This document shows positions 12,516 through 20,072 of a DNA stretch of 36,529 bases, piece by piece (within the stretch, counting starts at the first letter, position 1; every line of letters starts with the position of its first letter). This DNA is from a virus. A program made the position numbers and the translations under genes. Location of the stretch: positions 1 through 36,529 of IMG/VR virus record IMGVR_UViG_3300037485_000582; one strand, 5' to 3'. A model generated the notes under the pieces. It did no database searches. It saw only the letters and a program-made list of their open reading frames with translations, and had not been told where the DNA came from.

Positions 12516-13304
12516 TTTTATTTTAGTTAATAAATCATTTCGTAAAAATTCATCTTCTAGTATCAGCTTGCAGGCGATTGTGGATAAGCGTCTTTTTTCA
12601 TCTATTGTCAACTCTACACCTTCATAAATCTTTGACCTTAAAAGTCTATTTTCTTTATTTTCAAAATCAGTGGTTTTTAGAAATACGTTTTTAGCCTTAT
12701 CGAAATATTGCGACTTCATTCCTTTTTCAAGTTGGATCAGACCAGCCTCTTCGTACATTTTAAAATGAAATATTGGAAGTTCAATATAAAGTTTTTTAGT
12801 CTTTTGGTATTCAACTATTTTGATTTTCTCGTTTTCCCAAAACTCCTTTTCAATTTCAGCCTTGTCAATTTCGGTCACTGGTTTGATTTTTATAGAATCT
12901 TCATACTGGATCTGTTTACGCAATGCCTCCGCCCTATCTTCGCTTTCTTTATAGGCTTTCACAAACTTGTGAATAGTGACTACACTAAAACCATAATACT
13001 CGCCATATTCGCCTCTTATGCCATGTTCAACTGAATACTTAAGCTCACCAATCTTTAAGGAGCCATAAGTGTTTATACAGTTCAAAATAACCCCATCCAA
13101 AAGGGTTTGAGCCTCTTTCTGGGTAAATGTTTTATTTAGGTCGTTATATGCCTTCAATAATATTTCAGCAACCTCTTTTCTTAAACGGTCTTTATCCTGT
13201 TGAAACAAATCGGTTATCTTTTCGGTTTGCAGGCTTTCTATTATAGACCTACCTACCACCCCTAAGGAGGGGGCTATCTGTGTTTTAATTGCTAGGTTAC
13301 TCAT
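12513..13304 (-). CDS. conserved phage protein, possible replication factor
   Basis: 263 residues. The segment SLKIGELKYSVEHGIRGEYG then EYYGFSVVTIHKFVKAYKES resembles a conserved block of Bacteroidetes phage proteins thought to act in replication, with a possible DNA-binding helical turn. The rest is helical and charged with no catalytic motif that I recognise. It is the largest early gene and the first sizeable one behind the promoter at 13545. A DnaA box occurs inside it (12579-12587), though codon content may explain that. Confidence 0.65.
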   Translation of the reverse strand: MSNLAIKTQIAPSLGVVGRSIIESLQTEKITDLFQQDKDRLRKEVAEILLKAYNDLNKTFTQKEAQTLLDGVILNCINTYGSLKIGELKYSVEHGIRGEYGEYYGFSVVTIHKFVKAYKESEDRAEALRKQIQYEDSIKIKPVTEIDKAEIEKEFWENEKIKIVEYQKTKKLYIELPIFHFKMYEEAGLIQLEKGMKSQYFDKAKNVFLKTTDFENKENRLLRSKIYEGVELTIDEKRRLSTIACKLILEDEFLRNDLLTKIK

Positions 13305-13353
13305 TTGTTTTGCTTTTATTGATTAATTAATATTGTTTCTTTTTTCTTTGCCA

Positions 13354-13506
13354 TTAGTTTGTAAGTTCGGCAATATCCGCTTCGATAAATTTTTTGTCAA
13401 TTTTGATTTTTAATTTACCTCCAAAATTTAAGGTTTCCCATTTAATAAATTTACAAAGTTTACCTTTCCAAAAAATAGATTTTGATTGATTTAATTCTGT
13501 TTTCAT
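13354..13506 (-). CDS. small early protein, first gene of the reverse operon
   Basis: 50 residues (MKTELNQSKSIFWKGKLCKF onward), basic and beta-like, with no recognised family. It starts after the leader form AACTAAAAACAAAACAAA and lies directly behind the early promoter at 13545-13575. A further 12-codon frame overlapping its stop (TAATG) was not called a gene. Confidence 0.6.
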   Translation of the reverse strand: MKTELNQSKSIFWKGKLCKFIKWETLNFGGKLKIKIDKKFIEADIAELTN

Positions 13507-13544
13507 TTTGTTTTGTTTTTAGTTGTTTAGTTAAATTCGATATG

Positions 13545-13588
13545 CAAATATAAACCCTATTTTGATAAAAACAAATTTATTTGATAAA
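13545..13588 (-). promoter_or_regulatory. main early promoter of the reverse-strand region
   Basis: Minus strand: TTTG (13572-13575), 19 nt, TATATTTG (13545-13552). Overlapping the -33 box is ACAAATTTATTTGATAAA (plus strand, 13571-13588), shared with the promoter at 25599 over 22 bases and in variant form with those at 6698 and 9039. Confidence 0.8.
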
Positions 13589-13632
13589 TAAATTGTTAAA
13601 AAGAGTAAAATAAAAATAATTGATTTAAATAG

Positions 13633-13640
13633 TACCTTTG
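13633..13640 (+). promoter_or_regulatory. -7 box 4 nt before an ATG (leaderless promoter candidate)
   Basis: TACCTTTG, four bases before the ATG at 13645. The -33 region is not a clear TTTG. Same geometry at 16951-16958 and 28939-28946. Confidence 0.5.
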
Positions 13641-13644
13641 CTAA

Positions 13645-14028
13645 ATGAGTGAAAAAATAGAACACAAACAAATTGTAGCTTACATTAGAGCGCAATATCC
13701 AAACGTTATTTTTCGTACTGATTATTCAGCTGGCATTAAATTAAGAATAGGCCAGGCGGTCGCACATCAAGCCTTGCAATCTTGTAAGGGTTTTCCAGAC
13801 TTGACTATTTTCCACGCTAATAATAAGTATCATGCTTTACTTATTGAATTAAAAAAGACAGGTGAAAAGTTATACAAAAAGGATGGGATCACATTTAAGT
13901 CTGATCATCTTGAGCAACAGCATAAGGTTCACAAAGAGTTATTAAAGTCCAATTATTATGCTACATTTGCAATCGGTTTCTTAGATGCTAAACAAATTAT
14001 TGATAATTATTTTAAAAATTTCCTATGA
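13645..14028 (+). CDS. VRR-NUC domain nuclease
   Basis: 127 residues. The VRR-NUC (PD-(D/E)XK) core is clear: an N-terminal helix, KGFPDLTIFHANNKYHALLI supplying the catalytic PD, and ELKKTGE supplying ExK, followed by DHLEQQHKVHKELLKSNYYA and FAIGFLDAKQIID, the typical C-terminal half. Such small phage nuclease domains are thought to cut branched DNA during replication or packaging. It is the first forward gene of the divergent region and is coupled (ATGA) to the next. Confidence 0.85.
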   Translation: MSEKIEHKQIVAYIRAQYPNVIFRTDYSAGIKLRIGQAVAHQALQSCKGFPDLTIFHANNKYHALLIELKKTGEKLYKKDGITFKSDHLEQQHKVHKELLKSNYYATFAIGFLDAKQIIDNYFKNFL

Positions 14029-14291
14029 GTGAAAAGACAAACGTGTACCCAAAGGGTATTTTATTTTTCAAAAAGAAAGACACTGCTCCATCTTGGGTTA
14101 TTGGTGAGCTTATTATTACACCAGCAATGTTATTCGATTGGATTGGTGATAATGCAGACCAGTTAATAAAGTCCGATAAATACGGAAATCAGCTGAAATT
14201 AACCATAACCGAAAAAGGTTTGCAAGTGAATAAATTTGAGCCTAAACAGAATGTGGATAAAAAAAATAATGGAAATGATTTTGGTTTTTAG
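14025..14291 (+). CDS. conserved hypothetical partner of the VRR-NUC gene
   Basis: 88 residues. NVYPKGILFFKKKDTAPSWV then IGELIITPAMLFDWI is predicted as a beta-rich N-terminal half, and the C-terminal tail is polar and ends NNGNDFGF. An aromatic or acidic end is common in single-strand-binding proteins, but the fold is not established. It starts with a 4-bp overlap with the nuclease gene. Confidence 0.6.
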   Translation: MSEKTNVYPKGILFFKKKDTAPSWVIGELIITPAMLFDWIGDNADQLIKSDKYGNQLKLTITEKGLQVNKFEPKQNVDKKNNGNDFGF

Positions 14292-14309
14292 AAATAGTTT
14301 TTATCTTTG
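14280..14309 (+). promoter_or_regulatory. forward promoter facing a gene-free region
   Basis: TTTG (14280-14283), 18 nt, TATCTTTG (14302-14309), with GAAATAGTTTT before the -7 box as in the reverse early promoters. No gene follows for more than 550 bp. Confidence 0.65.
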
Positions 14310-14313
14310 CATA

Positions 14314-14411
14314 AGATTTACGAGGGCATTTGTAAATCAAAGAAGTTTTGTTTTATTTTAGTTAATAAGAACAATCGCCTGCACCGCCCTCGTGTGGGCT
14401 TTTGTTTTTTT
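14314..14411 (+). ncRNA. candidate short RNA or attenuated leader
   Basis: From the predicted start near 14314 the transcript would contain GATTTAC/GTAAATC (14315-14321 with 14332-14338), a perfect 7-bp hairpin. It would end in GCCC-TCGTGT-GGGC (14386-14399) followed by TTTTGTTTTTTT, an intrinsic terminator. ACGAGGGC (14320-14327) is perfectly complementary to GCCCTCGT (14386-14393), so an alternative fold would break both hairpins: the logic of an attenuator or switch. No open frame of useful length is present. Confidence 0.5.
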
Positions 14412-14823
14412 AGCAAGTCGTTTAGCGAAGTCGACTTTAATAAACTAAGCATAATGAGCGCAACTGAATAAGGTTTGTCCAGAGCGGTAAAGCGCATTAG
14501 AAGAACTGAAACTCTTAAATGTGGTGCATGGACGAAACACTATCCTGCCACAGCCAAAGCTATACGTGAGAACTCATTGACGAGCTAATTATGGTGATTT
14601 TGTTTTATTCCCTTCAACATGGGGGAGGGGGGAGTAAAACACTTTCACTCACCTACTACCGCTCAAATCTATTTCGGAGCTAATTAAAATCATAGTTTAG
14701 TCTTTGTTATATTAATACTTAAATAACTAATTTAAATATAAAAAAGTCGAAACAAATAAAAAAAAGTCGAATCCAATTTAATAAACATCACAAACAACTT
14801 TAATCTAAACTAAAAACAAAAAG

Positions 14824-14853
14824 TTTGAATATTAAAAAAAAAGTTTATTTTTG
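14824..14853 (+). promoter_or_regulatory. promoter of the lipoprotein gene
   Basis: TTTG (14824-14827), 18 nt, TATTTTTG (14846-14853), 12 bp before the ATG at 14866. Confidence 0.65.
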
Positions 14854-14865
14854 TGAAATAAAATT

Positions 14866-15171
14866 ATGAATATGAAAAGACTAATAATATTACTAACTGC
14901 TTTTCTACTTATTTCATCATGCTCAAAAAAAGATGATATTTGTGGTGATAGTACATTTGAATTTAAACTTTATGGACAGCCAACAAAGCTAATAGCATAT
15001 GTAAATGGAAATTTAGTTGGTGAGTTTGGAAATGAAGTGACTATTAAAAAACCAATAGGAACTTATTTTATAAGCATTATTCAACAAAGGACTATTAATT
15101 ATTCAACTATTATTTTTTATGATACAATTGAATTAAAGCCTTGTAAAGATATTTTTAGTTATAAATATTGA
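14866..15171 (+). CDS. small lipoprotein, moron-like
   Basis: 101 residues with a lipoprotein signal: MNMKRLIILLTAFLLISSCS has a lipobox ISSC at residue 19, followed by SKKDD, an acidic-lysine stretch like the Bacteroidetes surface-export signal. The mature part is predicted beta-rich (FKLYGQPTKLIAYVNGNLVG). A second in-frame ATG at 14872 is possible. It has its own promoter and lies between a non-coding region and the terminase, so it could be expressed independently, for example to alter the host surface or exclude other phages. That role is inference. Confidence 0.7.
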   Translation: MNMKRLIILLTAFLLISSCSKKDDICGDSTFEFKLYGQPTKLIAYVNGNLVGEFGNEVTIKKPIGTYFISIIQQRTINYSTIIFYDTIELKPCKDIFSYKY

Positions 15172-15201
15172 GAATGTATTTTACTTATAAATACTTTTAT
15201 T

Positions 15202-15468
15202 ATGCCATTTGAAAAAGGGAATACGCACGCAACAAAGAAAGGTAAGCACGAAAAGACCAAAGAATGGGAGTCTTTAGGTGAAGCTATACGTACTACACAT
15301 TGCGATAGGTTTAATTCAATTTTAGCAGGTTTAGAAGACGATAAATTTATTGATAGGTACTTACAAGTTTTGGAATACTTTAAGCCTAAATTAGCACGTA
15401 CGGAGGTTAAGAATGAAGGTGAAATGACTATAAACCTAAACCCAGTTAGTTTTGTTAAATCTGAATGA
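15202..15468 (+). CDS. putative small terminase subunit
   Basis: 88 residues with a basic N-terminus (MPFEKGNTHATKKGKHEKTK), the typical KGN...GKpkG-like opening of phage DNA-packaging small subunits, then a helical region (FNSILAGLEDDKFIDRYLQV). It overlaps the large terminase gene by 17 bp. Function is inferred from position and the N-terminal pattern; recognition of the packaging site in the upstream region would be its job. Confidence 0.6.
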   Translation: MPFEKGNTHATKKGKHEKTKEWESLGEAIRTTHCDRFNSILAGLEDDKFIDRYLQVLEYFKPKLARTEVKNEGEMTINLNPVSFVKSE

Positions 15469-16684
15469 AAAGTTTAAACCACTTTACACATCTAATACAC
15501 GCTATTATATTTTAACTGGCGGAAGGGGGTCTGGCAAATCCCATGCAGTCAATTTATTTGCCACTCATTTGACCTTTGAGCAAAAACAAAGGATTCTATT
15601 TACAAGGTACACAATGACCTCCGCACGTCTTTCAATTATACCTGAATTTGTGGATAAAATTAATTTGATTGCAGGCGGTGACTATTTTGATATACAGCAA
15701 ACAGAAATTGTTAATAAGTTAAATAATTCAGCCGTTTTATTCAAAGGTTTAAAAACTTCAAGTGGAGTTCAAACGGCAAATTTAAAATCATTGCAAGGAA
15801 TAACCACTTGGGTATTAGATGAAGCTGAAGAGCTAATGGATGAAGCCGAATTTGATAAAATTGATTTATCAGTAAGGCAGGCAAATAGTCACAATAGAGT
15901 TATATTAATATTAAACCCTTCAACTAAAAATCATTGGATATATAAACGTTTCTTTGAAGATGCAAATGTAGTGGAGGGATTTAATGGCGTAAAAGGTGAC
16001 GTGACTTATATCCATACTACTTACTTAGATAATATCAAAAACCTTTCAGATAGCTTCCTAAAACAAATTGAAAGCATAAAGATAAACAACCCTATAAAAT
16101 ATAACCATATCGTAATGGGTGGATGGATTAGCGTAGCTGAAGGCGCAATCTTCACAAACTGGACTACAGGCGACTTTGATAATAGTTTACCTTATGTTTA
16201 TGGTCAAGATTATGGATTTGCAATAGATCCGACTACATTAATCAAAGTAGCAGTTGACAAAGTGAATAAAAAGATTTATGCCCATGAAGAACTATATGAA
16301 GTTGGCAAGTTAGGAACCGATGATATATTCACCAGAAACAAGCAATTGATAGGCAAACAGACCGATTTAATAATAGGAGATAGTCATGGGCAACAAAATA
16401 GGTTAGTCGAGGATTTAAGGCGCAAAGGATTGAACATCCAGGAGAGTAACAACTATTGCAAGGGTGCAAGCGAAATGATCCCTACTGCTACCGATTACCA
16501 AATTGTGATTACATCGACTAGCCACAACCTCCGAAAAGAATTTAGTAATTTTGTTTGGAATGATAAAAAGGCTGGCATTCCAGTGGATGCTTTTAATCAC
16601 GGGATTGATGGGATGCTGTATGCTTTATCTTTCTTTCATCAAGAAAAAAAATACAACAAAGTTTCAAAGAAAAGTTTAATTTAG
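15452..16684 (+). CDS. terL: terminase large subunit
   Basis: 410 residues, the packaging motor ATPase and nuclease. Walker A is ILTGGRGSGKSHAV near residue 25, Walker B TTWVLDEAEEL near residue 120, and the C-terminal RNase H-like nuclease starts at YVYGQDYGFAIDPTTLIKVA (first Asp), with LIIGDSHGQQ (second) and DAFNHGIDGMLYAL (third) in order. Length and motif order match the T4/SPP1-like large terminases. It cuts the concatemer and pumps DNA into the capsid through the portal, whose gene lies far downstream (31326). Confidence 0.92.
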   Translation: MLNLNEKFKPLYTSNTRYYILTGGRGSGKSHAVNLFATHLTFEQKQRILFTRYTMTSARLSIIPEFVDKINLIAGGDYFDIQQTEIVNKLNNSAVLFKGLKTSSGVQTANLKSLQGITTWVLDEAEELMDEAEFDKIDLSVRQANSHNRVILILNPSTKNHWIYKRFFEDANVVEGFNGVKGDVTYIHTTYLDNIKNLSDSFLKQIESIKINNPIKYNHIVMGGWISVAEGAIFTNWTTGDFDNSLPYVYGQDYGFAIDPTTLIKVAVDKVNKKIYAHEELYEVGKLGTDDIFTRNKQLIGKQTDLIIGDSHGQQNRLVEDLRRKGLNIQESNNYCKGASEMIPTATDYQIVITSTSHNLRKEFSNFVWNDKKAGIPVDAFNHGIDGMLYALSFFHQEKKYNKVSKKSLI

Positions 16685-16688
16685 CTTT

Positions 16689-16910
16689 ATGGATAAAATA
16701 GATTTAAGGGCCTACAGCCAAAAAGAAATAGATGAAAAGTATAACCAAGTTTTAGAAATGGTTAGGAATGGTGAGCAAATTAAATCGGCTATCAAAAAAG
16801 CAAATATAGGAGACAAAACATTTTACAAAAGGATTTCACCAAGTCAATTAGCTGAATTGAAATTTGAAAAGAATTTGAATACAAAATATTCTTTTAGAAA
16901 ATTGTACTAA
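16689..16910 (+). CDS. small helix-turn-helix protein
   Basis: 73 residues. SQKEIDEKYNQVLEMVRNGE followed by IKSAIKKANIGDKTFYKRIS is a homeodomain-like helix-turn-helix (compare the resolvase-type s...Aik.agis..tfy+...). It begins 4 bp after the terminase stop. It could be a packaging or late-gene regulator; a true function cannot be read. Confidence 0.6.
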   Translation: MDKIDLRAYSQKEIDEKYNQVLEMVRNGEQIKSAIKKANIGDKTFYKRISPSQLAELKFEKNLNTKYSFRKLY

Positions 16911-16950
16911 AGATTTTAGCCATATAAAATAAACAAATCTAAATTAGCTT

Positions 16951-16958
16951 TACCTTTG
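16951..16958 (+). promoter_or_regulatory. -7 box 4 nt before an ATG (leaderless promoter candidate)
   Basis: TACCTTTG, four bases before ATG 16963; identical in sequence and spacing to the box at 13633. The -33 region is not a clear TTTG. Confidence 0.5.
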
Positions 16959-16962
16959 CGTT

Positions 16963-17376
16963 ATGTATAGCGATTTAGTAGATATAATTAGGACAGCCTC
17001 TAATGAGGTCAATCCAGAAGGCTCATTTTATCATGGCAGGGTTTCAGACGTTAATCTGAATAGTCCTATGCTTTCTTTGCCCCAAATAAGACTATATCCT
17101 GTTACTATGGTAGTCAACGGAGGTGTTGATAATGTACCTAACTGCTTACTATCATTTATATTCCAAGATTCACCACATGAAGATACTGAAGGGCGTGAAG
17201 AAATACTTTACAATGCCGATACTTTAGCAAGGCGGTTTAAAAACAATTTAGAGCAAAAAAATTACGAACTAACTAATTTTAGAGTGGAGCCGTTTATTCA
17301 ATTGTTTTCAGCTGTTACAAGTGGTGTGAACGTTTCATTTACGATTAACTATAAATCGAGTAAAGTATGTTTATAG
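16963..17376 (+). CDS. putative head-tail connector / tail terminator protein
   Basis: 137 residues (MYSDLVDIIRTASNEVNPEG onward). A helix at the N-terminus followed by alternating beta strands (LPQIRLYPVTMVVNGGVDN, NVSFTINYKSS) is the fold order of small tail-completion proteins. It is followed directly, with a 10-bp overlap, by an HK97 gp10-like gene, which supports a neck function. No sequence motif is decisive. Confidence 0.5.
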   Translation: MYSDLVDIIRTASNEVNPEGSFYHGRVSDVNLNSPMLSLPQIRLYPVTMVVNGGVDNVPNCLLSFIFQDSPHEDTEGREEILYNADTLARRFKNNLEQKNYELTNFRVEPFIQLFSAVTSGVNVSFTINYKSSKVCL

Positions 17377-17855
17377 AAGATATATTAGAGAAGTTTGGAA
17401 TTACAGCAACGGAGGCGCTAGTTAATGCAATTAAGACTAAGTTAATTGAAAGACAAGGTGCAAACGGTAGCTTTAGAAGTGTAGTCAATGCCAGTGGTCG
17501 TTTAGCTGATTCAATTGATTATGTGGTCACTGGCTCAAAATTAACCATAAGAGGGGATGACTATATTTATTATTTAGAAAATGGTAGAAAACCCGGCAAA
17601 AGACCACCAAAAGATGTAATAAGAAAATGGATTGAAGATAAGGGTATAGTCCCACGTGATAATATTAGTAAAGATAGTTTGGCTTTTTTGATAGCTCGAA
17701 AGATGGGACAGGAAGGAACTACAATCTACAAAGCAGGCGGTTCGGATTTAGTAAGTGGAATATTTAACGACCAATTTGTTGATAGCTTGCAATCTGAATT
17801 TATGAATTTATTAACAGTGGAAGTCGAAAGTGAGATTTTAAAATTAGTTGCATAA
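17367..17855 (+). CDS. HK97 gp10-like neck / tail-completion protein
   Basis: 162 residues. YIYYLENGRKPGKRPPKDVI then RKWIEDKGI is the characteristic block of gp10-like head-tail joining proteins (Y..yle.Gr.pgk.Pp...i..W...kgi). The C-terminal part is helical. It ends with TAATG overlapping the next gene. It would help connect the capsid portal complex to the tail. Confidence 0.65.
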   Translation: MFIEDILEKFGITATEALVNAIKTKLIERQGANGSFRSVVNASGRLADSIDYVVTGSKLTIRGDDYIYYLENGRKPGKRPPKDVIRKWIEDKGIVPRDNISKDSLAFLIARKMGQEGTTIYKAGGSDLVSGIFNDQFVDSLQSEFMNLLTVEVESEILKLVA

Positions 17856-18661
17856 TGAGTAAAGTATATAGACTAAAAGAAAGACCAGCCAACTGGAGTA
17901 GCGCTCATGATTCGATTCGTTATGTATTTGATTTGCCAACGGAAAATATAATATTCGTTGGTGATACCGATGGATATGCAGGGGTTTTATTAGCAGGTCA
18001 CTTTATGGGAACTACAAATGTATTAAGTCCAGGTGATTTGATTTATATCGATACAGCTCCATATATTGGAGTTCACGTAGTTAAGGAAGTGGACCCAACG
18101 GGATTACCTTTTTACATTTTAGAAACAAAATACATAAGCACAATTACTTTAACTGGCAAAGCAAAATTCGCAACTACTCAGGAATGGTTTTTATACACAG
18201 GCTTAACCACAGCTGAAAAGTTTGATGGAAGAGAATATGACTATAAACTTAGTGGAGTATTAAACATGGTTTGCGGGGTGGATGGGCTTATGACAATTGA
18301 CGTTGCTAAGTTTGTAGCGTCTAGTTTTGATTTGCCAAAGCCTATGCTTGATTCAATAGACTTTCAAAGTGATGTATCTTATAATTTAATAAATGCTTAT
18401 CGACTATGCAGACCTACAGCCTATGACTTTATTGGATACGCTTTGAATAGCTCAATAACAAGTGAAGATTTAAACGCTAAATTTATAGGGCAGTATAAAG
18501 TTTTAAAAGAGGTTGATAATGTTTTATACTTAAACGCAACTAACTTCGGTACTTTTTTTAATAACTTTAATGAGATTAGAACATCTGTAACAATAGCAAA
18601 CCCGAACACTTCACTTGATAGCGATTCTTTCAAATCAGACTTTATAAACATAAATAAATAA
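17855..18661 (+). CDS. virion protein of the tail region
   Basis: 268 residues, beta-rich (ENIIFVGDTDGYAGVLLAGH, TTNVLSPGDLIYIDTAPYIG), with no recognised domain. It starts in a 1-bp overlap with the gp10-like gene and is followed 2 bp later by the next structural gene. It may be a tail component, possibly receptor-proximal; the name cannot be narrowed. Confidence 0.55.
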   Translation: MSKVYRLKERPANWSSAHDSIRYVFDLPTENIIFVGDTDGYAGVLLAGHFMGTTNVLSPGDLIYIDTAPYIGVHVVKEVDPTGLPFYILETKYISTITLTGKAKFATTQEWFLYTGLTTAEKFDGREYDYKLSGVLNMVCGVDGLMTIDVAKFVASSFDLPKPMLDSIDFQSDVSYNLINAYRLCRPTAYDFIGYALNSSITSEDLNAKFIGQYKVLKEVDNVLYLNATNFGTFFNNFNEIRTSVTIANPNTSLDSDSFKSDFININK

Positions 18662-18663
18662 AC

Positions 18664-19290
18664 ATGTCAGTTTTAACAAAAACAGCCCTTAAATCAGCAA
18701 TAACATCTGCATTTGCCACCAGTGTGGTTAACACCGATGTAATCACTCAACTTCATAATGTAGTGGATAGCTATGAGGATTTTATCCCTAGCCTAACTCA
18801 ATCACAAGTGAATGCTTTAACGCCTATTGTTAGTCAAATTGTATTCAATACAGACTTAGGACAGCTTCAATATTACGATGGCTCACAATGGCAATCGTTA
18901 GCTAGTACAAGCGATGCAATAATGAGTGTGACTAGAACCCTAACAAGTGCTGAAATATTAGATTTGTTTACAACTTCAATTGAATTAATCCCAGACCAAG
19001 GGCTTAATAGAGTAATAGTGCCTATTCAACTTATATATCAATATACGTTTGTGGATGAAGCGTATGATACCGATGGAAATGACATTGAAATAATATTAGG
19101 TGAAAGCGTAATAACTACTATTCCAGATACAGTTTTAGAAAGTGCATCTGATTTAATTGGCACATCTGCAATTGGATCTGTGACATTAATAGACAATCAA
19201 GAATTAAAAATAAAAAATAGTACAGCCAATCCAGTTGATGGAGATGGAACTTTAACGGTAACAATTTATTATAGAGTAATTTCAATTTAA
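18664..19290 (+). CDS. virion protein of the tail region
   Basis: 208 residues. The N-terminal half is helical (KSAITSAFATSVVNTDVITQ), then comes IVFNTDLGQLQYYDGSQWQS, a pattern common at the start of phage tail-fibre or appendage domains, and the C-terminal half is beta-rich. It may be a tail-tip or fibre-like protein. The stop overlaps the next ATG by one base. Confidence 0.55.
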   Translation: MSVLTKTALKSAITSAFATSVVNTDVITQLHNVVDSYEDFIPSLTQSQVNALTPIVSQIVFNTDLGQLQYYDGSQWQSLASTSDAIMSVTRTLTSAEILDLFTTSIELIPDQGLNRVIVPIQLIYQYTFVDEAYDTDGNDIEIILGESVITTIPDTVLESASDLIGTSAIGSVTLIDNQELKIKNSTANPVDGDGTLTVTIYYRVISI

Positions 19291-20072
19291 TGCCAATTAC
19301 ACACCTTAATAACGCACCTGTCATACTCGATATAGAGTACGCATGGGATTTGCCACAAGGGCTAGCAATAGTGTACGCAATCCCTATAAATTACGGATTC
19401 GGTAAGGTGTTAACCGATAATGGAACTTTAACCGATGTAAATACTTATGGACCTTTGCCTAGCGGTGTAGTTCTGCAAACTGATATAACGGGTAGCGTAG
19501 TAAATGTTTTAGTTTCTCTTTTTTGCCCGCTGGGCTTTTATGTGATTAGCCTTCTGGATGCTGATGGTAATGAATACTTAATTAGACTTAGGGTTTCTGA
19601 ATTTTCATTTTTTGGCTCAGACGAATATTATCCATCTGCTGAAATAGTCAACAATTGCGGAACTGATTTTAAAGGTATTAATATTGTTTGGCTAACTAAG
19701 CAAGGCGGGTGGGATAACTTTTACTTTACTGGCAAACGCTACATTTACGATAGCGAAAGCGAAGCGAATAAAACTTTTATTGATAGCAATAGGATTCAAA
19801 GGAAGTTTGAGAACGGAACAACTTACAAAGGCGTAACAGTTAGCACTGGAGTTATTGACTTAAATCAAAATAAAAAACTAGAGTCTTTAATGACCGCAAT
19901 CCAGGCGTTTTATTATGATGAGGATATTCCATTCTATTACGGATGGAATGCACGATTTACGCCTATTATATTCGATTCTAATGACCTTATAGTATTAGAT
20001 TCTAATGAAAGGAATTTGACTAGGCTATTCAGGTTTAGAGTTGCTCAAAGTGTAAACATTCAAAGTCAGTAA
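19290..20072 (+). CDS. virion protein, distal tail-like
   Basis: 260 residues, largely beta (QGLAIVYAIPINYGFGKVLT, FYVISLLDADGNEYLIRLRV), with a C-terminal FYYDEDIPFYYGWNARFTPI. Its place ahead of a 675-aa tail protein and the tape measure fits a tail-tip component. No diagnostic motif. Confidence 0.5.
   Translation: MPITHLNNAPVILDIEYAWDLPQGLAIVYAIPINYGFGKVLTDNGTLTDVNTYGPLPSGVVLQTDITGSVVNVLVSLFCPLGFYVISLLDADGNEYLIRLRVSEFSFFGSDEYYPSAEIVNNCGTDFKGINIVWLTKQGGWDNFYFTGKRYIYDSESEANKTFIDSNRIQRKFENGTTYKGVTVSTGVIDLNQNKKLESLMTAIQAFYYDEDIPFYYGWNARFTPIIFDSNDLIVLDSNERNLTRLFRFRVAQSVNIQSQ

Larger units (their letters stand above)
14292..14865. other. 574-bp gene-free region between early and packaging genes
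   Basis: No convincing frame on either strand. It holds the promoter and terminator just described; a hairpin AAGTCG/CGACTT (about 14415-14436); a longer pairing GTTTGTCCA (14473-14481) with TGGACGAAAC (14529-14538); a stem TGTGG.GCA/TGCCACA at about 14520-14551; a G-rich run (ATGGGGGAGGGGGGAG, 14619-14634); and a direct repeat GAGCTAATTA (14582 and 14677). It ends in an A-rich stretch with the promoter of the lipoprotein gene. It lies just upstream of the terminase genes, so it may contain an origin, a packaging site or structured RNA. Confidence 0.6.

Noticed and set aside
13307-13356. Twelve-codon frame MAKKKETILINQ after the 50-aa gene
   Set aside because: Too short to distinguish from a leader; it begins in TAATG and ends in the A-rich leader of the 263-aa gene.
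14473-14560. Possible tRNA (GTCCA acceptor-like ends, GCGGTAAAGCGC, CTGAAAC)
   Set aside because: The anticodon stem does not pair, the D-loop would be too short, and there is no T-arm with GTTCGA. I kept it only as a folded region.
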